From Aurantiacibacter gangjinensis (lineage in GTDB: Bacteria; Pseudomonadota; Alphaproteobacteria; Sphingomonadales; Sphingomonadaceae), in assembly GCF_001886695.1 (NCBI RefSeq), contig NZ_CP018097.1, forward strand, positions 1,941,001 to 2,005,000: DNA of 64,000 nucleotides, in the 5' to 3' direction. A model generated the notes under the pieces. The model saw only the letters and a list, made by a program, of their open reading frames with translations, ran no database searches and was not told the origin of the DNA. This document shows, in pieces, positions 27,932-39,204 of the stretch (position 1 is its first letter; every line of letters starts with the position of its first letter). The position numbers were made by a program, and so were the translations under genes.

Positions 27932-28441
27932 CTAGCTTCCGGCTTCCTCGTCTGCGCCCGGAGCATCGCCCGCAGCGCGGATTTCGACCGGGAAGCTGCA
28001 CTTGTCACCGCCGACGAAGGTGAGCGTCGTTTCGGTCTCGGCACCAACTTCAAGCGTGGGATCGGTGTCCATTGCCATGACGTGATAAGTCTCGGGGTTG
28101 AATTCGATGGTTTCGCCGGCAGGCACATCCAATTGCATCAGTTCGCTCATCGAGGCCTCGTAATTCCATTCGCTGGTCTGGTGCAGCATTGCGCTGGACG
28201 CGCCAAGCACATCGGCGCCGCTGATCATACGGTTTCGATCGCTGGTATTCTCGATCGTGAAATAGACCGCCGCAGGATCGCCCGGAATGGCCGGGCTGGC
28301 GAGCCACCCATCCGTCACCTGGATACCTTCAACGCAATCGGTATTTTCGACGACAGGCTCTGCCGTTTCCTCTGCGCAAGCGGCCAGCGCAAGGGCGGTG
28401 CCGAGCACGGGTGCAGCTGCCAGAATGGTCTTCTTATTCAT
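27932..28441 (-). CDS. Periplasmic copper chaperone PCu(A)C
   Basis: 169 residues with a lipoprotein-like signal (LGTALALAAC). The copper-binding methionine/histidine set follows the family pattern: MLHQTSEWNYEAS, then M in SMSELMQLDVPAG, then YHVMAMD. PCu(A)C proteins carry Cu(I) to the CuA site of cytochrome c oxidase, usually together with a Sco protein. No cox or sco gene is present in the window. It lies upstream of the HExxH protein gene on the minus strand, divergent from dnaK. Confidence 0.88.
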   Translation of the reverse strand: MNKKTILAAAPVLGTALALAACAEETAEPVVENTDCVEGIQVTDGWLASPAIPGDPAAVYFTIENTSDRNRMISGADVLGASSAMLHQTSEWNYEASMSELMQLDVPAGETIEFNPETYHVMAMDTDPTLEVGAETETTLTFVGGDKCSFPVEIRAAGDAPGADEEAGS

Positions 28442-28487
28442 CGTAAACCCTCCAAAATCTCGGCCCGATTTCTAGGCCGGCATGTCC

Positions 28488-28518
28488 CTTGTGCCAAGCG
28501 AAAGCGCACCTATATGCG
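28488..28518 (+). promoter_or_regulatory. RpoH (sigma-32) promoter of dnaK
   Basis: CTTG at 28488-28491 and CCTATATGCG at 28509-28518 are separated by 17 bases. This fits the alphaproteobacterial heat-shock consensus CTTG-N17/18-CYTATNTNNG at every defined position. It lies 110 bases before the dnaK start, and the leader between them could hold a short hairpin (CAGCT ... AGCTG). Confidence 0.85.
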
Positions 28519-28627
28519 CCCTCGATACACAGCTTTTATCGAGCTGCCGAATGGCTTCGCCGCAAAAGTCCCAGTGGGATCGGGGGGTCGAAAGCGCAGC
28601 GTCCAACTATGAAAGAGATGGGGAAAT

Positions 28628-30565
28628 ATGAGTAAGATTATCGGTATCGACCTTGGTACGACCAATAGCTGCGTCTCCGTGATGGAAGGCGGCAAGCCCA
28701 AGGTTATCGAGAATTCCGAAGGCGCGCGCACCACGCCGTCGATCGTCGCATTCACCAAGGACGGTGAGCGCCTGATCGGCCAGCCAGCGAAGCGCCAGGC
28801 CGTGACCAATCCGGACAACACGCTGTTCGCGATCAAGCGCCTGATCGGCCGCCGTTTCGACGATCCGACCACGAAGAAGGATATGGACCTCGTCCCCTAT
28901 GACATCGTCAAGGGCAAGAACGGTGACGCCTGGGTCGAGGCTGGCGGCGAGGAGTATTCTCCCAGCCAGATTTCCGCCTTTATCCTGCAGAAGATGAAGG
29001 AAACCGCCGAGAGCTATCTTGGCGAAACCGTCAACAAGGCGGTCATCACCGTTCCCGCCTACTTCAACGATGCGCAGCGCCAGGCAACCAAGGACGCCGG
29101 CCAGATCGCGGGCCTTGAAGTCGAGCGTATCATCAACGAGCCGACCGCGGCCGCGCTCGCTTATGGCATGGACAAGGACGATGGAAAGACCATCGCCGTC
29201 TATGACCTTGGCGGCGGAACGTTCGACATCTCCATCCTCGAAATCGGCGATGGCGTGTTCGAGGTGAAATCCACCAATGGCGACACGTTCCTGGGCGGCG
29301 AAGACTTCGACAATGTGATTGTCGATTATCTGGCCGAGCAGTTCAAATCCAAGGAAAACATGGATCTGAAGACCGACAAGCTCGCTCTCCAGCGCTTGAA
29401 GGAAGCTGCCGAGAAGGCCAAGATCGAGCTTTCCAGCTCGCAGCAGACTGAAGTCAACCTGCCCTTCATCACCGCACGCATGGAAGGCGGCGCATCCACG
29501 CCGCTGCACCTGGTGGAAACCATCAGCCGCTCCAAGCTGGAGCAGCTGGTCGGTGACCTCATCAAGCGCACGCTAGAGCCTTGCAAAAAGGCACTGGAAG
29601 ATGCCGGTGTCGCCAAGACCGAGATCGACGAAGTCATCATGGTCGGCGGTATGACCCGCATGCCCAAGGTGCGCGAAGTGGTCGAGGAATTCTTCGGCAC
29701 CAAGCCGCATACCGGTGTGAACCCGGATGAAGTGGTCGCCATGGGTGCTGCCATCCAGGCAGGCGTGTTGCAGGGCGACGTGAAAGACGTGCTGCTGCTC
29801 GACGTGACCCCGCTTTCGCTGGGTATCGAGACGCTGGGCGGCGTGTTCACCCGCATGATCGACCGCAACACCACGATCCCGTCCAAGAAGGCACAGGTCT
29901 ATTCGACCGCCGAGGACAATCAGGGCGCTGTGACGATCCGCGTGTTCCAGGGCGAGCGCGAGATGGCGGCAGACAACAAGCTGCTTGGCCAGTTCGACCT
30001 TGTCGGCATTCCGCCCGCACCGCGCGGCGTTCCGCAGATCGAAGTCACCTTCGATATCGACGCGAACGGCATCGTGAACGTGTCCGCCAAGGACAAAGGC
30101 ACGGGCAAGGAACAGCAGATCCGCATCCAGGCGTCGGGAGGTCTGTCCGACAACGATATCGAGCAGATGGTGCAGGATGCAGAGAAGTTTGCCGAGGAAG
30201 ACAAGAAGCGCCGCGAGGCCGCCGAAGTCCGCAACAATCTCGACAGCCTCGTCCACGCGACTGAGAAGCAGCTGGAAGAGAACGGCGACAAGATCGATGC
30301 GAGCCTGAAGGGCGAGATCGAAACTGCCGTTGCCGAGGCCAAGACTGCGCTCGAAGGCGAAGATCTCGACGCGATGAAGGACAAGAGCCAGAAGCTCACC
30401 GATGTCGCGATGAAGATGGGTCAGTCGATCTACGAGCAGGACCAGGCTGCTGCCCAGGCAGGCGCTGCCGATGCGGCTGCTGCCGGCGGCGACGATGCTA
30501 CCTCGCAGGAGGAAGAAGTCGTCGAGGCTGAGTTCACCGAAGTGGACGACGAGAACAAGTCGTAA
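28628..30565 (+). CDS. dnaK: Molecular chaperone DnaK (Hsp70)
   Basis: 645 residues, full length. The nucleotide-binding domain begins [19 protein letters not shown] and has [15 protein letters not shown] and [20 protein letters not shown]; the linker [20 protein letters not shown] leads into the substrate-binding domain and helical lid; the tail is acidic, ending [14 protein letters not shown]. It folds nascent and stressed proteins using ATP, with DnaJ and GrpE. A sigma-32 promoter lies upstream; dnaJ follows after a 71-base gap containing a hairpin. Confidence 0.98.
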   Translation: MSKIIGIDLGTTNSCVSVMEGGKPKVIENSEGARTTPSIVAFTKDGERLIGQPAKRQAVTNPDNTLFAIKRLIGRRFDDPTTKKDMDLVPYDIVKGKNGDAWVEAGGEEYSPSQISAFILQKMKETAESYLGETVNKAVITVPAYFNDAQRQATKDAGQIAGLEVERIINEPTAAALAYGMDKDDGKTIAVYDLGGGTFDISILEIGDGVFEVKSTNGDTFLGGEDFDNVIVDYLAEQFKSKENMDLKTDKLALQRLKEAAEKAKIELSSSQQTEVNLPFITARMEGGASTPLHLVETISRSKLEQLVGDLIKRTLEPCKKALEDAGVAKTEIDEVIMVGGMTRMPKVREVVEEFFGTKPHTGVNPDEVVAMGAAIQAGVLQGDVKDVLLLDVTPLSLGIETLGGVFTRMIDRNTTIPSKKAQVYSTAEDNQGAVTIRVFQGEREMAADNKLLGQFDLVGIPPAPRGVPQIEVTFDIDANGIVNVSAKDKGTGKEQQIRIQASGGLSDNDIEQMVQDAEKFAEEDKKRREAAEVRNNLDSLVHATEKQLEENGDKIDASLKGEIETAVAEAKTALEGEDLDAMKDKSQKLTDVAMKMGQSIYEQDQAAAQAGAADAAAAGGDDATSQEEEVVEAEFTEVDDENKS

Positions 30566-30584
30566 TCTGATTATGGACAAGCAC

Positions 30585-30618
30585 GCCGCCACCGACGCTC
30601 ACCTGCGCCGGTGGCGGC
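30585..30618 (+). other. Hairpin between dnaK and dnaJ
   Basis: A perfect 10-bp stem GCCGCCACCG / CGGTGGCGGC with a 14-base loop sits in the dnaK-dnaJ gap. There is no T-run after it, so it is more likely a partial attenuator or processing/stability stem that lowers dnaJ output relative to dnaK than a full terminator (inference). Confidence 0.65.
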
Positions 30619-30636
30619 ACGCTTTGAGGGGTCAGC

Positions 30637-31770
30637 ATGTCGACTGAAACCGATTTTTACAGCCTTCTCGGCGTCGGCCGCGATGCCGACGCGGCAGCGC
30701 TCAAATCCGCTTATCGCAAGCAGGCGATGAAGTATCACCCGGATCGCAATCCGGGCGACGCCGAGGCCGAAGCGCGATTCAAGGCGGTCGGCGCTGCTTA
30801 CGAGGTTCTGAAAGACCCGCAGAAGCGCGCTGCATACGATCGCTACGGCCATGAAGCGTTCACGCAGGGCATGGCCGGCGGTGGCGGCGGTCCGGGCATG
30901 GGCGGTGCCGAGTTTAGCGACCTTGGCGACATTTTCGAGACCATTTTCGGCAGCGCTTTCGGCGGTGGCGGCGGTGGCCGGGCACGCCCGCGCCGCGGGG
31001 CCGATTTGCGCTACGATCTCAACGTGTCGCTAGAAGAGGCTTTCCACGGCAAGTCCAGCGAAATCACCGTCGATATCGCCACAGCATGCGATGTCTGCTC
31101 AGGCTCCGGCGCGGAACCGGGAACCGGCAAGCGCCGATGCGAGACATGCAGTGGGCACGGCAAGGTACGCGTGCAGCAGGGTCCGTTTGTGATGGAGCGC
31201 GCCTGCCCGACATGCGCTGGCCGCGGCGAGGTTCTGGAAGAAGCCTGCCATAATTGTATGGGCGAGGGCCGCGTGGACACGGAGCAAGTGCTGGAAGTCG
31301 ATATTCCGCCGGGCGTCGACAACGGCACGCGCATCCGCCTCTCCGGCAAGGGCGAGGCTGGTCCGATGGGTGCGCCTGCGGGCGACCTTTACATTTTCGT
31401 GCATGTGAAACCGCACAGCGTGTTCCAGCGCGAAGGCACGGCGCTGTTTACGCGCGTACCCGTCAGCTTCACCGCTGCCGCGCTGGGCGATACGATCGAG
31501 ATTCCCGGCCTTGATGGCGAAGTGCATAAGATCGACATCCCAAGCGGTATCCAGTCCGGCAAGCAGCTGCGCAAGCGTGGCGCGGGCATGCCCGTGCTGC
31601 AAGGGCGCGGTCGCGGCGATCTGGTCGTGGAAGTGATGGTCGAGACACCGACCCGGCTTTCTGCCCGCCAGAAAGAATTGCTGCGCGAATTTCGCGAAAC
31701 CGAAACGGGAGACGAGTGTCCTGAAAGCCGGGGATTTTTCGACCGCGTGAAGGAAGCCTTCGGCGGCTAA
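30637..31770 (+). CDS. dnaJ: Chaperone DnaJ (Hsp40)
   Basis: 377 residues. The J domain has HPD at 34-36 for stimulating DnaK, then a Gly/Phe-rich region, then four zinc motifs of the CxxCxGxG kind (CDVCSGSG, CETCSGHG, CPTCAGRG, CHNCMGEG), then the beta-sandwich client-binding region with GDLYIFVHVKPH. It delivers unfolded clients to DnaK. It ends with a 4-base overlap with the convergent patatin gene. Confidence 0.97.
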   Translation: MSTETDFYSLLGVGRDADAAALKSAYRKQAMKYHPDRNPGDAEAEARFKAVGAAYEVLKDPQKRAAYDRYGHEAFTQGMAGGGGGPGMGGAEFSDLGDIFETIFGSAFGGGGGGRARPRRGADLRYDLNVSLEEAFHGKSSEITVDIATACDVCSGSGAEPGTGKRRCETCSGHGKVRVQQGPFVMERACPTCAGRGEVLEEACHNCMGEGRVDTEQVLEVDIPPGVDNGTRIRLSGKGEAGPMGAPAGDLYIFVHVKPHSVFQREGTALFTRVPVSFTAAALGDTIEIPGLDGEVHKIDIPSGIQSGKQLRKRGAGMPVLQGRGRGDLVVEVMVETPTRLSARQKELLREFRETETGDECPESRGFFDRVKEAFGG

Positions 31771-34085
31771 TCGGCTCCCAGCTTCGCGACGATCTCCTCC
31801 CGCAGCCGCCTGACCAGGTCTATATCGCAAGTGCGCCGTGCTTCCTCTTCATCACAGATGGCGAGGAAGGCGTCGCGCTTGAAGGCTAGGCAACTGACAG
31901 GGTCGTGCCCGCCCGGCACGGTCGAGCAGATCAGGTCGATCATGCGTTCCGCACCGTGCATCCGGCCCCACAGATAATCGTTCTCACGATAGGCGCGGCT
32001 GAAAAACGCGCCGAAATTGAAGAACTCCGTCCCGCGCAGTGTCGCTGCCGTACCGCCATCGCGAATAGCTGGTGCGTCTTCCGGACTGATCCGGTCGACC
32101 TTGACCGGGTCGAATTCGGTCAGGCCCTCGTTCCGCATCAGGGGCAGCGTGGACACATCGTAGAAAGGGAAGCCGAGATAAGCGAGCAGCACGCGTCGGC
32201 GCAGCTCCCTTGGCATGGCCTCCAGCGCCGCCGCAAGCACCAGCTCCGCTTCCTCGTCCGCCGCTTTGAGAGCGCGCTTTTCCGCCAGCAGATCGAGGAA
32301 TACGCCGGGCTCTTCGGCGGCATTGGCGGCGGCTTCTGCAAAGTCGCTGCCGAGCGCCTCGACATCCTCTTTCGAGAAATAGAAGGCAAGCGCGCAGTAG
32401 ATTGCCTCTCGCGCAGCCTCCAGCGCGTCATCGGGAATGTCCGGATCGAGATCCCAGTCCCGCGACAATCGCCGTGCGAGCAATCGCAGTCGGCGCACGC
32501 GAAAGGCCAGGTCATGGTCACGGAAGAACTGAATTGCATCGGCGCTCGCCCCGCCGCCTTTGTTGCCGGAAAGGCTGGCCATGCCGCGCCGCTCGATCTC
32601 TTGGCGCAGGGCCGAGGCGATGGTGGCGTGCGGCGGCATGTCCATGTCGCTCGACGCGCTATGCGCCAGTTCGGCTAGCCGGTCGATAATTCCGCTTAGC
32701 TTTGCCTGTGCGTAGGAATGAAACGCATAGCCCGCTTTCTCGGCGGCAGCCTGCTGCGCCTTGGCGCGCCATGCGGCCAGCCTCTTGCGGTTGGGCTTGT
32801 CGAGGAAGAAGGTCATGCCGAAAAGGCGGTCCACCTCGCCTTCCACTTCGGGCCGCAAAGCGGCGACCATCTTGCGCAGCGTTTCGGCATCACGGGTTTG
32901 CTGTTCCAGCACTTCCAGATTGTCACGAATGGGCTGCGCGCGCGGAATGGCTGAAAGCGATCCGGCGATGGCAGCGAAAAAGCCGACCGGACGCACCGCG
33001 TCCCCTTCCTGCTGGCGCGGTTGGCGCGGGGAAGGGTCGATATAGACGAAACGCCGGTCGACCTCGCGCTGGGCAGGGCGGATATTCAGGCCGGCGATGG
33101 CTCCATCGAAGGGCGCATTGTTGAGCACCGATCCATCCACCAGTGCGACGTGCTCCGTGGTGCCGCGCTTCACATGCGTGGGCATGATCCGCTCCAGAAA
33201 GGCATGGCGGCCGGTCCATTCGCTCGCGTCCAACTCGTCAATTTCGGCCAGGCGCAGTGGGGGAAAGGCCCCGGGAAAACTGGCCGTCGCGCGGGCGGCC
33301 AGCGTCAGTTCGCGCAGGTGCGCAAGGTCATGCCCGCCGAGGCGTGGGGTGTGGGAGCGAAAGCCGATGGGAAGGCGGTGCTCGGGCTCCTCCACCTGTG
33401 GCGGCGAATGCAGGCGCAGCGTCTCCAGCCGCCCGCGAAAATCCGTCGCCGTCACCAGCAGGTCGAGCGGATGGCGTGGCGGCAACAGGGGCTCGCCCGG
33501 CTCTTCATCCTCCATCGCAACCAGCGCATTGTAGATGAGCCGCGTAAACCCGCTGCCGGAAAAGGGCGGCTCGAACCATCGCCCACGCACCAGGCTGGAG
33601 ATTTTGCGGCGCACCTCTTCGCGGCTTTCCTGCGAAACGGTTTCGCTTACCGTGTTGCCCGGTGCGCGCGTCAGATACCATACGATGGGCCGCATATAGG
33701 CGCGCGCCGCGACGGACCATGGCCGCGCCTCGGGATCGACCAAGGTTTCGACATCGGCTGTGTCGAGCCAAAGCCCGGTCAACGGCTCCAGACTACGCCC
33801 GGAATGGATCGCCTGCGCCAGGAACACCGCATTGATGCCGCCCGCGCTCGCCCCCGTGATAATGTCGGGCAACATGCGCAGCTTCAGCTCGTGACGTTCT
33901 TCTATATGGCGCAGCAGAGCGTGATAAACGCCTTCGACACCGCCGGGCGCGGTCTCATTGTCCCCGTGAAAGGCCCTGCTGGCACGCGCGAGCTTCCAGA
34001 TCTCCTTGGTGACACCATGCATGTAAACGGCAAGGCTGACGCCGCCATAACAAACCAGTGCAATCCTGAGCTCTTTCTGCCGCAT
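31767..34085 (-). CDS. Patatin-like phospholipase with DUF3376-type C-terminus
   Basis: 772 residues. The N-terminal patatin domain starts RIALVCYGGVSLAVYMHG and has the nucleophile elbow GASAG with Ser80 (ITGASAGGINAVFLAQAI); the catalytic aspartate lies in VALVDGSVLNNAPFDGA. The long C-terminal half matches the DUF3376 class of bacterial patatins and is largely helical. Such proteins are lipid acyl hydrolases acting at the membrane; the physiological lipid is unknown. No signal peptide is visible. Divergent from the MBL-fold gene. Confidence 0.85.
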   Translation of the reverse strand: MRQKELRIALVCYGGVSLAVYMHGVTKEIWKLARASRAFHGDNETAPGGVEGVYHALLRHIEERHELKLRMLPDIITGASAGGINAVFLAQAIHSGRSLEPLTGLWLDTADVETLVDPEARPWSVAARAYMRPIVWYLTRAPGNTVSETVSQESREEVRRKISSLVRGRWFEPPFSGSGFTRLIYNALVAMEDEEPGEPLLPPRHPLDLLVTATDFRGRLETLRLHSPPQVEEPEHRLPIGFRSHTPRLGGHDLAHLRELTLAARATASFPGAFPPLRLAEIDELDASEWTGRHAFLERIMPTHVKRGTTEHVALVDGSVLNNAPFDGAIAGLNIRPAQREVDRRFVYIDPSPRQPRQQEGDAVRPVGFFAAIAGSLSAIPRAQPIRDNLEVLEQQTRDAETLRKMVAALRPEVEGEVDRLFGMTFFLDKPNRKRLAAWRAKAQQAAAEKAGYAFHSYAQAKLSGIIDRLAELAHSASSDMDMPPHATIASALRQEIERRGMASLSGNKGGGASADAIQFFRDHDLAFRVRRLRLLARRLSRDWDLDPDIPDDALEAAREAIYCALAFYFSKEDVEALGSDFAEAAANAAEEPGVFLDLLAEKRALKAADEEAELVLAAALEAMPRELRRRVLLAYLGFPFYDVSTLPLMRNEGLTEFDPVKVDRISPEDAPAIRDGGTAATLRGTEFFNFGAFFSRAYRENDYLWGRMHGAERMIDLICSTVPGGHDPVSCLAFKRDAFLAICDEEEARRTCDIDLVRRLREEIVAKLGAD

Positions 34086-34182
34086 CTCGCATGGTGATGA
34101 CAGATGCGGGCAGCGCTTGCCAGAGGCTCGACACGCACCGTCCCCGCCGATAGCGTGCGATCAACTCCGAGGGGACTTGTTC

Positions 34183-35043
34183 ATGAAACTGCCGATTGCC
34201 TGCTTCGCTTTGCTCGCTTCCACCGCAATGTCTCTGGCTGCGCAGGATATGGCAGACGTGGAAATCACGGCAGAAGAGGTCGCGCCCGGCATCGCGGTGC
34301 TATTCGGACGCGGCGGCAATATCGGTGTGAGCCATGGCGAGGACGGCACGATCCTGATCGACGACCAGTATGCCCCGCTTACCGGGCGCATCCAGCAGGC
34401 CGTCTCCGATCTGGGCGCAACGCCAGTGCGCTTCCTGATCAATACGCACTATCATGGTGATCATATCGGCGGGAATGAGAATTTTGGCCATGCCGGCGCG
34501 CTGATCATGGCGCATGACAATGTGCGCGAACGCCTGATCACCGGCACCGGGCGCACGCCCGCCGCCGCGCCTGCCGGATTGCCCGTCATTACTTACGATA
34601 CCGGCATGACCATCCATGCGAATGGCGACACGGTCGATATCATTTATCTCGACGGGCACACCGATGGCGATTCCATCGTCGTGTGGCGGGAAGACAACGT
34701 CATCCATATGGGTGACCTGTTCTTCCACGAGTTCGGCTTCCCCTTCGTTGATGTCGAGGCAGGCGGCAATGTGCGCCATTTGCTCGCTTCGCTGGGGACT
34801 GCGATCGGCATGATGGATGACGAGACAGTGGTCATTCCGGGGCACGGGCCGGTTGCGACGCGCTCCGATCTGGTCAATTACCGCGTGATGATCAGCGAAT
34901 CCGTCGCAGCGGTGGAAGCCATGCTTGCGGAGGGGATGGACCGCGACGCGATCGTGGAAGCGAACCCGGTCGGGCCGCTGCGTAATACCGATGGGTTCAT
35001 TTCCGACGAAGCCTTCATCGACGCTATTATTGCCAGCCTCTAG
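34183..35043 (+). CDS. Secreted metallo-beta-lactamase-fold hydrolase
   Basis: 286 residues. The signal peptide (LPIACFALLASTAMSLAAQ) is followed by the MBL fold with the zinc motif THYHGDHIGGNENF (HxHxDH), a middle histidine in GHGPVATRSD and an aspartate in DGHTDGDS. Sphingomonads carry many such broad hydrolases; closeness to the subclass B3-like or QDO-type hydrolases cannot be settled by eye. The ATG at 34183 has AGGGG nine bases before it and gives the signal peptide at the very N-terminus, unlike the ATG at 34117. Confidence 0.82.
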   Translation: MKLPIACFALLASTAMSLAAQDMADVEITAEEVAPGIAVLFGRGGNIGVSHGEDGTILIDDQYAPLTGRIQQAVSDLGATPVRFLINTHYHGDHIGGNENFGHAGALIMAHDNVRERLITGTGRTPAAAPAGLPVITYDTGMTIHANGDTVDIIYLDGHTDGDSIVVWREDNVIHMGDLFFHEFGFPFVDVEAGGNVRHLLASLGTAIGMMDDETVVIPGHGPVATRSDLVNYRVMISESVAAVEAMLAEGMDRDAIVEANPVGPLRNTDGFISDEAFIDAIIASL

Positions 35044-35108
35044 GCGATTTTGCGGCGGCGTGCCGACGGGGACTTGCGTTCCGCCTTTGTTCCGGTTAGC
35101 GAACGAGC

Positions 35109-36476
<1,368 letters not shown>

Positions 36477-36488
36477 TTTCCGCGCCGG

Positions 36489-37001
36489 ATGACGGGTTTC
36501 GATATCATGGTGCTGCTGATCGTAGGGGTCGGCGCAATCGCAGGTTTCATGCGCGGTTTCGTGCAAGAGGCTCTTTCCCTGCTCGCATGGATCGCGGCGA
36601 TTGCGGCCATCCGGTATATGCATACCGACCTGACCGCGGGTGTGATGGATTTCGTCAGCTCTCCGGTTACCGCTTCCATCCTCGCTTTCGCGCTGCTGCT
36701 GCTGATTCCGTATGCAATTATCAAGCTGCTGGCGAACATGCTGGGCAAGGGCACACGCAATTCGGTTCTCGGGCCGATCGATCGCGTATTGGGCTTCGGC
36801 TTCGGCGCGGTGAAGGGCGTCATCATCGTCGTGATCGCCTTCTCCGTGCTGGTGCTTGGTTACGATACGATCTGGGGCGCGCAGGGCCGCCCGGCGTGGA
36901 TTGCCGATGCGCGTACTTACCAGTTCGTCGATGCCGGATCGCGAGCGATGGTGCAGATCGTGGCCGAACGGCGCGAGCGGCTGCAAAGCGACGCCGAGTG
37001 A
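36489..37001 (+). CDS. cvpA: CvpA family membrane protein
   Basis: 170 residues with four hydrophobic segments, starting FDIMVLLIVGVGAIAGFMRG and including FVQEALSLLAWIAAIAAIRY, the standard CvpA pattern. Homologues are linked to colicin V production and to envelope integrity under stress, but the mechanism is unclear. Its stop overlaps the start of the Fe-S scaffold gene (TGATG), so translation is coupled. Confidence 0.88.
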   Translation: MTGFDIMVLLIVGVGAIAGFMRGFVQEALSLLAWIAAIAAIRYMHTDLTAGVMDFVSSPVTASILAFALLLLIPYAIIKLLANMLGKGTRNSVLGPIDRVLGFGFGAVKGVIIVVIAFSVLVLGYDTIWGAQGRPAWIADARTYQFVDAGSRAMVQIVAERRERLQSDAE

Positions 37002-37432
37002 TGGGCGCAGAGCGGCTTTATACGCCGCAAATGCTTTCGGCTGCCGTCGGCCTGGCCGACTATCCGCCCATTGACAATGCCTGCCTGCGCGGCTGTGCGC
37101 GCGCCAGCACATGCGGCTCCACGCTTGATATGGATATCGTGCTGGATGATGACCGCACGATCGAGCGTGTCGGGATGAAAGTGCGTGCCTGTGCCGTCGG
37201 CCAGGCTGCTGCTGCGATCTTCGCGCGCGACGCGGAAGGCCGCTCGCAATCCGATGTGCAGAAAGCGCATGACGCACTGGAAGCGTGGCTGGACGACGAG
37301 AACGCCATGCCCGATTGGCCCGGCCTCGATCTGATCGCTCCTGCCCACGCTTTTCCCGCGCGCCACGGCGCCATGCTGCTGCCGTGGAAGGCCGCGCTGG
37401 ACGCTCTTTCCAGCACCGGCGAAGCGCGCTAA
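37001..37432 (+). CDS. IscU/NifU-N-like Fe-S cluster scaffold protein
   Basis: 143 residues. Candidate cluster ligands are C28, C32 and C38 (in NACLRGCARASTCGS) and a later Cys in VRACAVGQAAAAIFA, which aligns with the GCG region of IscU. The rest has the scaffold fold (ERVGMKVRACAVG). The typical GDPACGD loop is replaced by the denser cysteine motif, as in other alphaproteobacterial members. It starts inside the cvpA stop codon. Role in cluster assembly is inferred from the family. Confidence 0.72.
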   Translation: MGAERLYTPQMLSAAVGLADYPPIDNACLRGCARASTCGSTLDMDIVLDDDRTIERVGMKVRACAVGQAAAAIFARDAEGRSQSDVQKAHDALEAWLDDENAMPDWPGLDLIAPAHAFPARHGAMLLPWKAALDALSSTGEAR

Positions 37433-37462
37433 CCCCGCTCGCAACAATTTTCGGGGGAGCAC

Positions 37463-39121
37463 ATGGCGACACCAGCCGCAGGACAGGTATCGGCCGACAA
37501 GGCTGTTCACGAACCAAGCCAGAAAGAAATCCGCCTCGTCATCGGTGCCAGCTCTGCCGGCACGATTTTCGAATGGTACGATTTCTTTATTTACGGCACG
37601 CTGTTTGCGCTGATCGGCCGCGCCTTCTTCCCCGGCGATAACGAGACCTTGCAAATCCTGCTGGTGTGGGCGGGCTTCGCTATCGGCTTCGGCTTCAGGC
37701 CGCTGGGCGCAATCCTGTTCGGGTATCTGGGCGACAAGCTGGGGCGCAAATACACATTCCTCGTCACAGTCACGCTGATGGGGATCGCGACCGCCGGTGT
37801 CGGGCTGGTACCTAATGCGAAAACGATCGGACTATGGGCACCTGCCATCGTCATCTTTCTGCGCATCCTTCAGGGCCTGGCGCTGGGCGGCGAATATGGC
37901 GGCGCGGCCATATACGTTGCCGAGCATGCGCCATCGGAAAAGCGCGGTTTCTATACCAGCTTCATCCAGGCGAGCGTGGTGGGCGGCTTCGTGATGAGCA
38001 TCGTGGTCGTGCTGCTCTGCCGCGCGCTGATTCCTGAGGCAGCCTTCGAGGAGTGGGGCTGGCGTGTGCCGTTCCTTCTTTCCATCGTGCTGCTCGGTAT
38101 CTCGCTCTGGATGCGGCTCAAGCTTAATGAGAGCCCGGTCTTCCGCGCGATGAAGGCAGCAGGGCAGATGGCCGGCAATCCGTTTGTTGAGAGCTTCACT
38201 TATCCCGGCAACAAGAAGCGCATCTTCATCGCGCTGTTCGGGGTCACGGGCATCCTGACGACCATCTGGTATTCGGCCTTCTTCTCCAGCCTTTCCTTCC
38301 TTCAGCGAGACATGCGGGTGGAAAGCTCCATCGTCGAAATCCTGATGTTGTGCGCGGCGCTCATCTCGATGGTGTTCTACGTGCTGGTAGGCAAATGGTC
38401 GGACAAGGTCGGCCGCAAAAAGCCGATCATGATCGGTGCCGTGCTGACGCTCTTCCTTATTTTCCCGATGTTCTGGACGATGGGCAAGCTCGCCAATCCC
38501 GGCCTGCAAGAAGCGGCAGAGGCAAACCCGGTGGTCGTATCCGGCCCGGCCTGCACCACCGATCCTTTCGCTGAGCTGTTCGACCGCGAGCAGACTGATT
38601 GCGGCAAGGTGCTCGAAACGCTGACAGTAAGCGGTGTCGCCTACGAGCGTGTCGCCGCCGACGACCTGTCGCTGACGGTCGGGGGCCAGCCTGTCGCTAT
38701 CGAGCAAAGCTGGATGGAAAGCGGTAGCGCCCGGCGCGACGGTATCCAGGCCGCTCTCACCCAGCGGGGCTTCGATTTCTCACCGCAATCGCCACCGTGG
38801 CCGAACCTGTTGGGAATCTTCGGCGTCGTGCTGCTCGCATCGTTCCTGTCGGGTCTGACATACGGGTCGGTGGCCGCCTTGCTGACCGAGATGTTCCCCC
38901 CGCAGATCCGCTATTCCTCCATGTCCATCCCCTACCATATCGGCGCAGGCTACCTTGGCGGCTTCCTGCCGCTGATCGCCGGTTTTATCGTGGCGCGTAC
39001 CGGCGATATCTATGCCGGGCTGTGGTACACCTGGGTGGTGGTCGCTTTCGGCATCGTCGTCGCGTGGTGGGGCCTGCCCGACGGTCCGCCCAAGGACTTC
39101 GAGGATCAGCACCAAACATGA
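37463..39121 (+). CDS. MHS-type MFS transporter with a large periplasmic insert
   Basis: 552 residues, about 100 longer than ordinary metabolite:proton symporters (ProP/ShiA/KgtP type). Family motifs: ASSAGTIFEWYDFFIYG, FGYLGDKLGRKYTF after TM2, GLALGGEYGGAAIYVAEHAP. Between two late membrane segments (about residues 342-447) is a soluble stretch with two cysteines, C364 and C380, probably a disulfide-stabilised periplasmic insert. The last four segments then follow normally (SFLSGLTYGSVAALLTEMFP). Substrate unknown. Confidence 0.85.
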   Translation: MATPAAGQVSADKAVHEPSQKEIRLVIGASSAGTIFEWYDFFIYGTLFALIGRAFFPGDNETLQILLVWAGFAIGFGFRPLGAILFGYLGDKLGRKYTFLVTVTLMGIATAGVGLVPNAKTIGLWAPAIVIFLRILQGLALGGEYGGAAIYVAEHAPSEKRGFYTSFIQASVVGGFVMSIVVVLLCRALIPEAAFEEWGWRVPFLLSIVLLGISLWMRLKLNESPVFRAMKAAGQMAGNPFVESFTYPGNKKRIFIALFGVTGILTTIWYSAFFSSLSFLQRDMRVESSIVEILMLCAALISMVFYVLVGKWSDKVGRKKPIMIGAVLTLFLIFPMFWTMGKLANPGLQEAAEANPVVVSGPACTTDPFAELFDREQTDCGKVLETLTVSGVAYERVAADDLSLTVGGQPVAIEQSWMESGSARRDGIQAALTQRGFDFSPQSPPWPNLLGIFGVVLLASFLSGLTYGSVAALLTEMFPPQIRYSSMSIPYHIGAGYLGGFLPLIAGFIVARTGDIYAGLWYTWVVVAFGIVVAWWGLPDGPPKDFEDQHQT

Positions 39122-39204
39122 AGCGACATCAGGCGGTCGCCGCGCGTTTTGCCGGAACGTTTCACGCCTGCGCTGCGTCTTTGGCAGGATGATGCCGATC
39201 GCGA

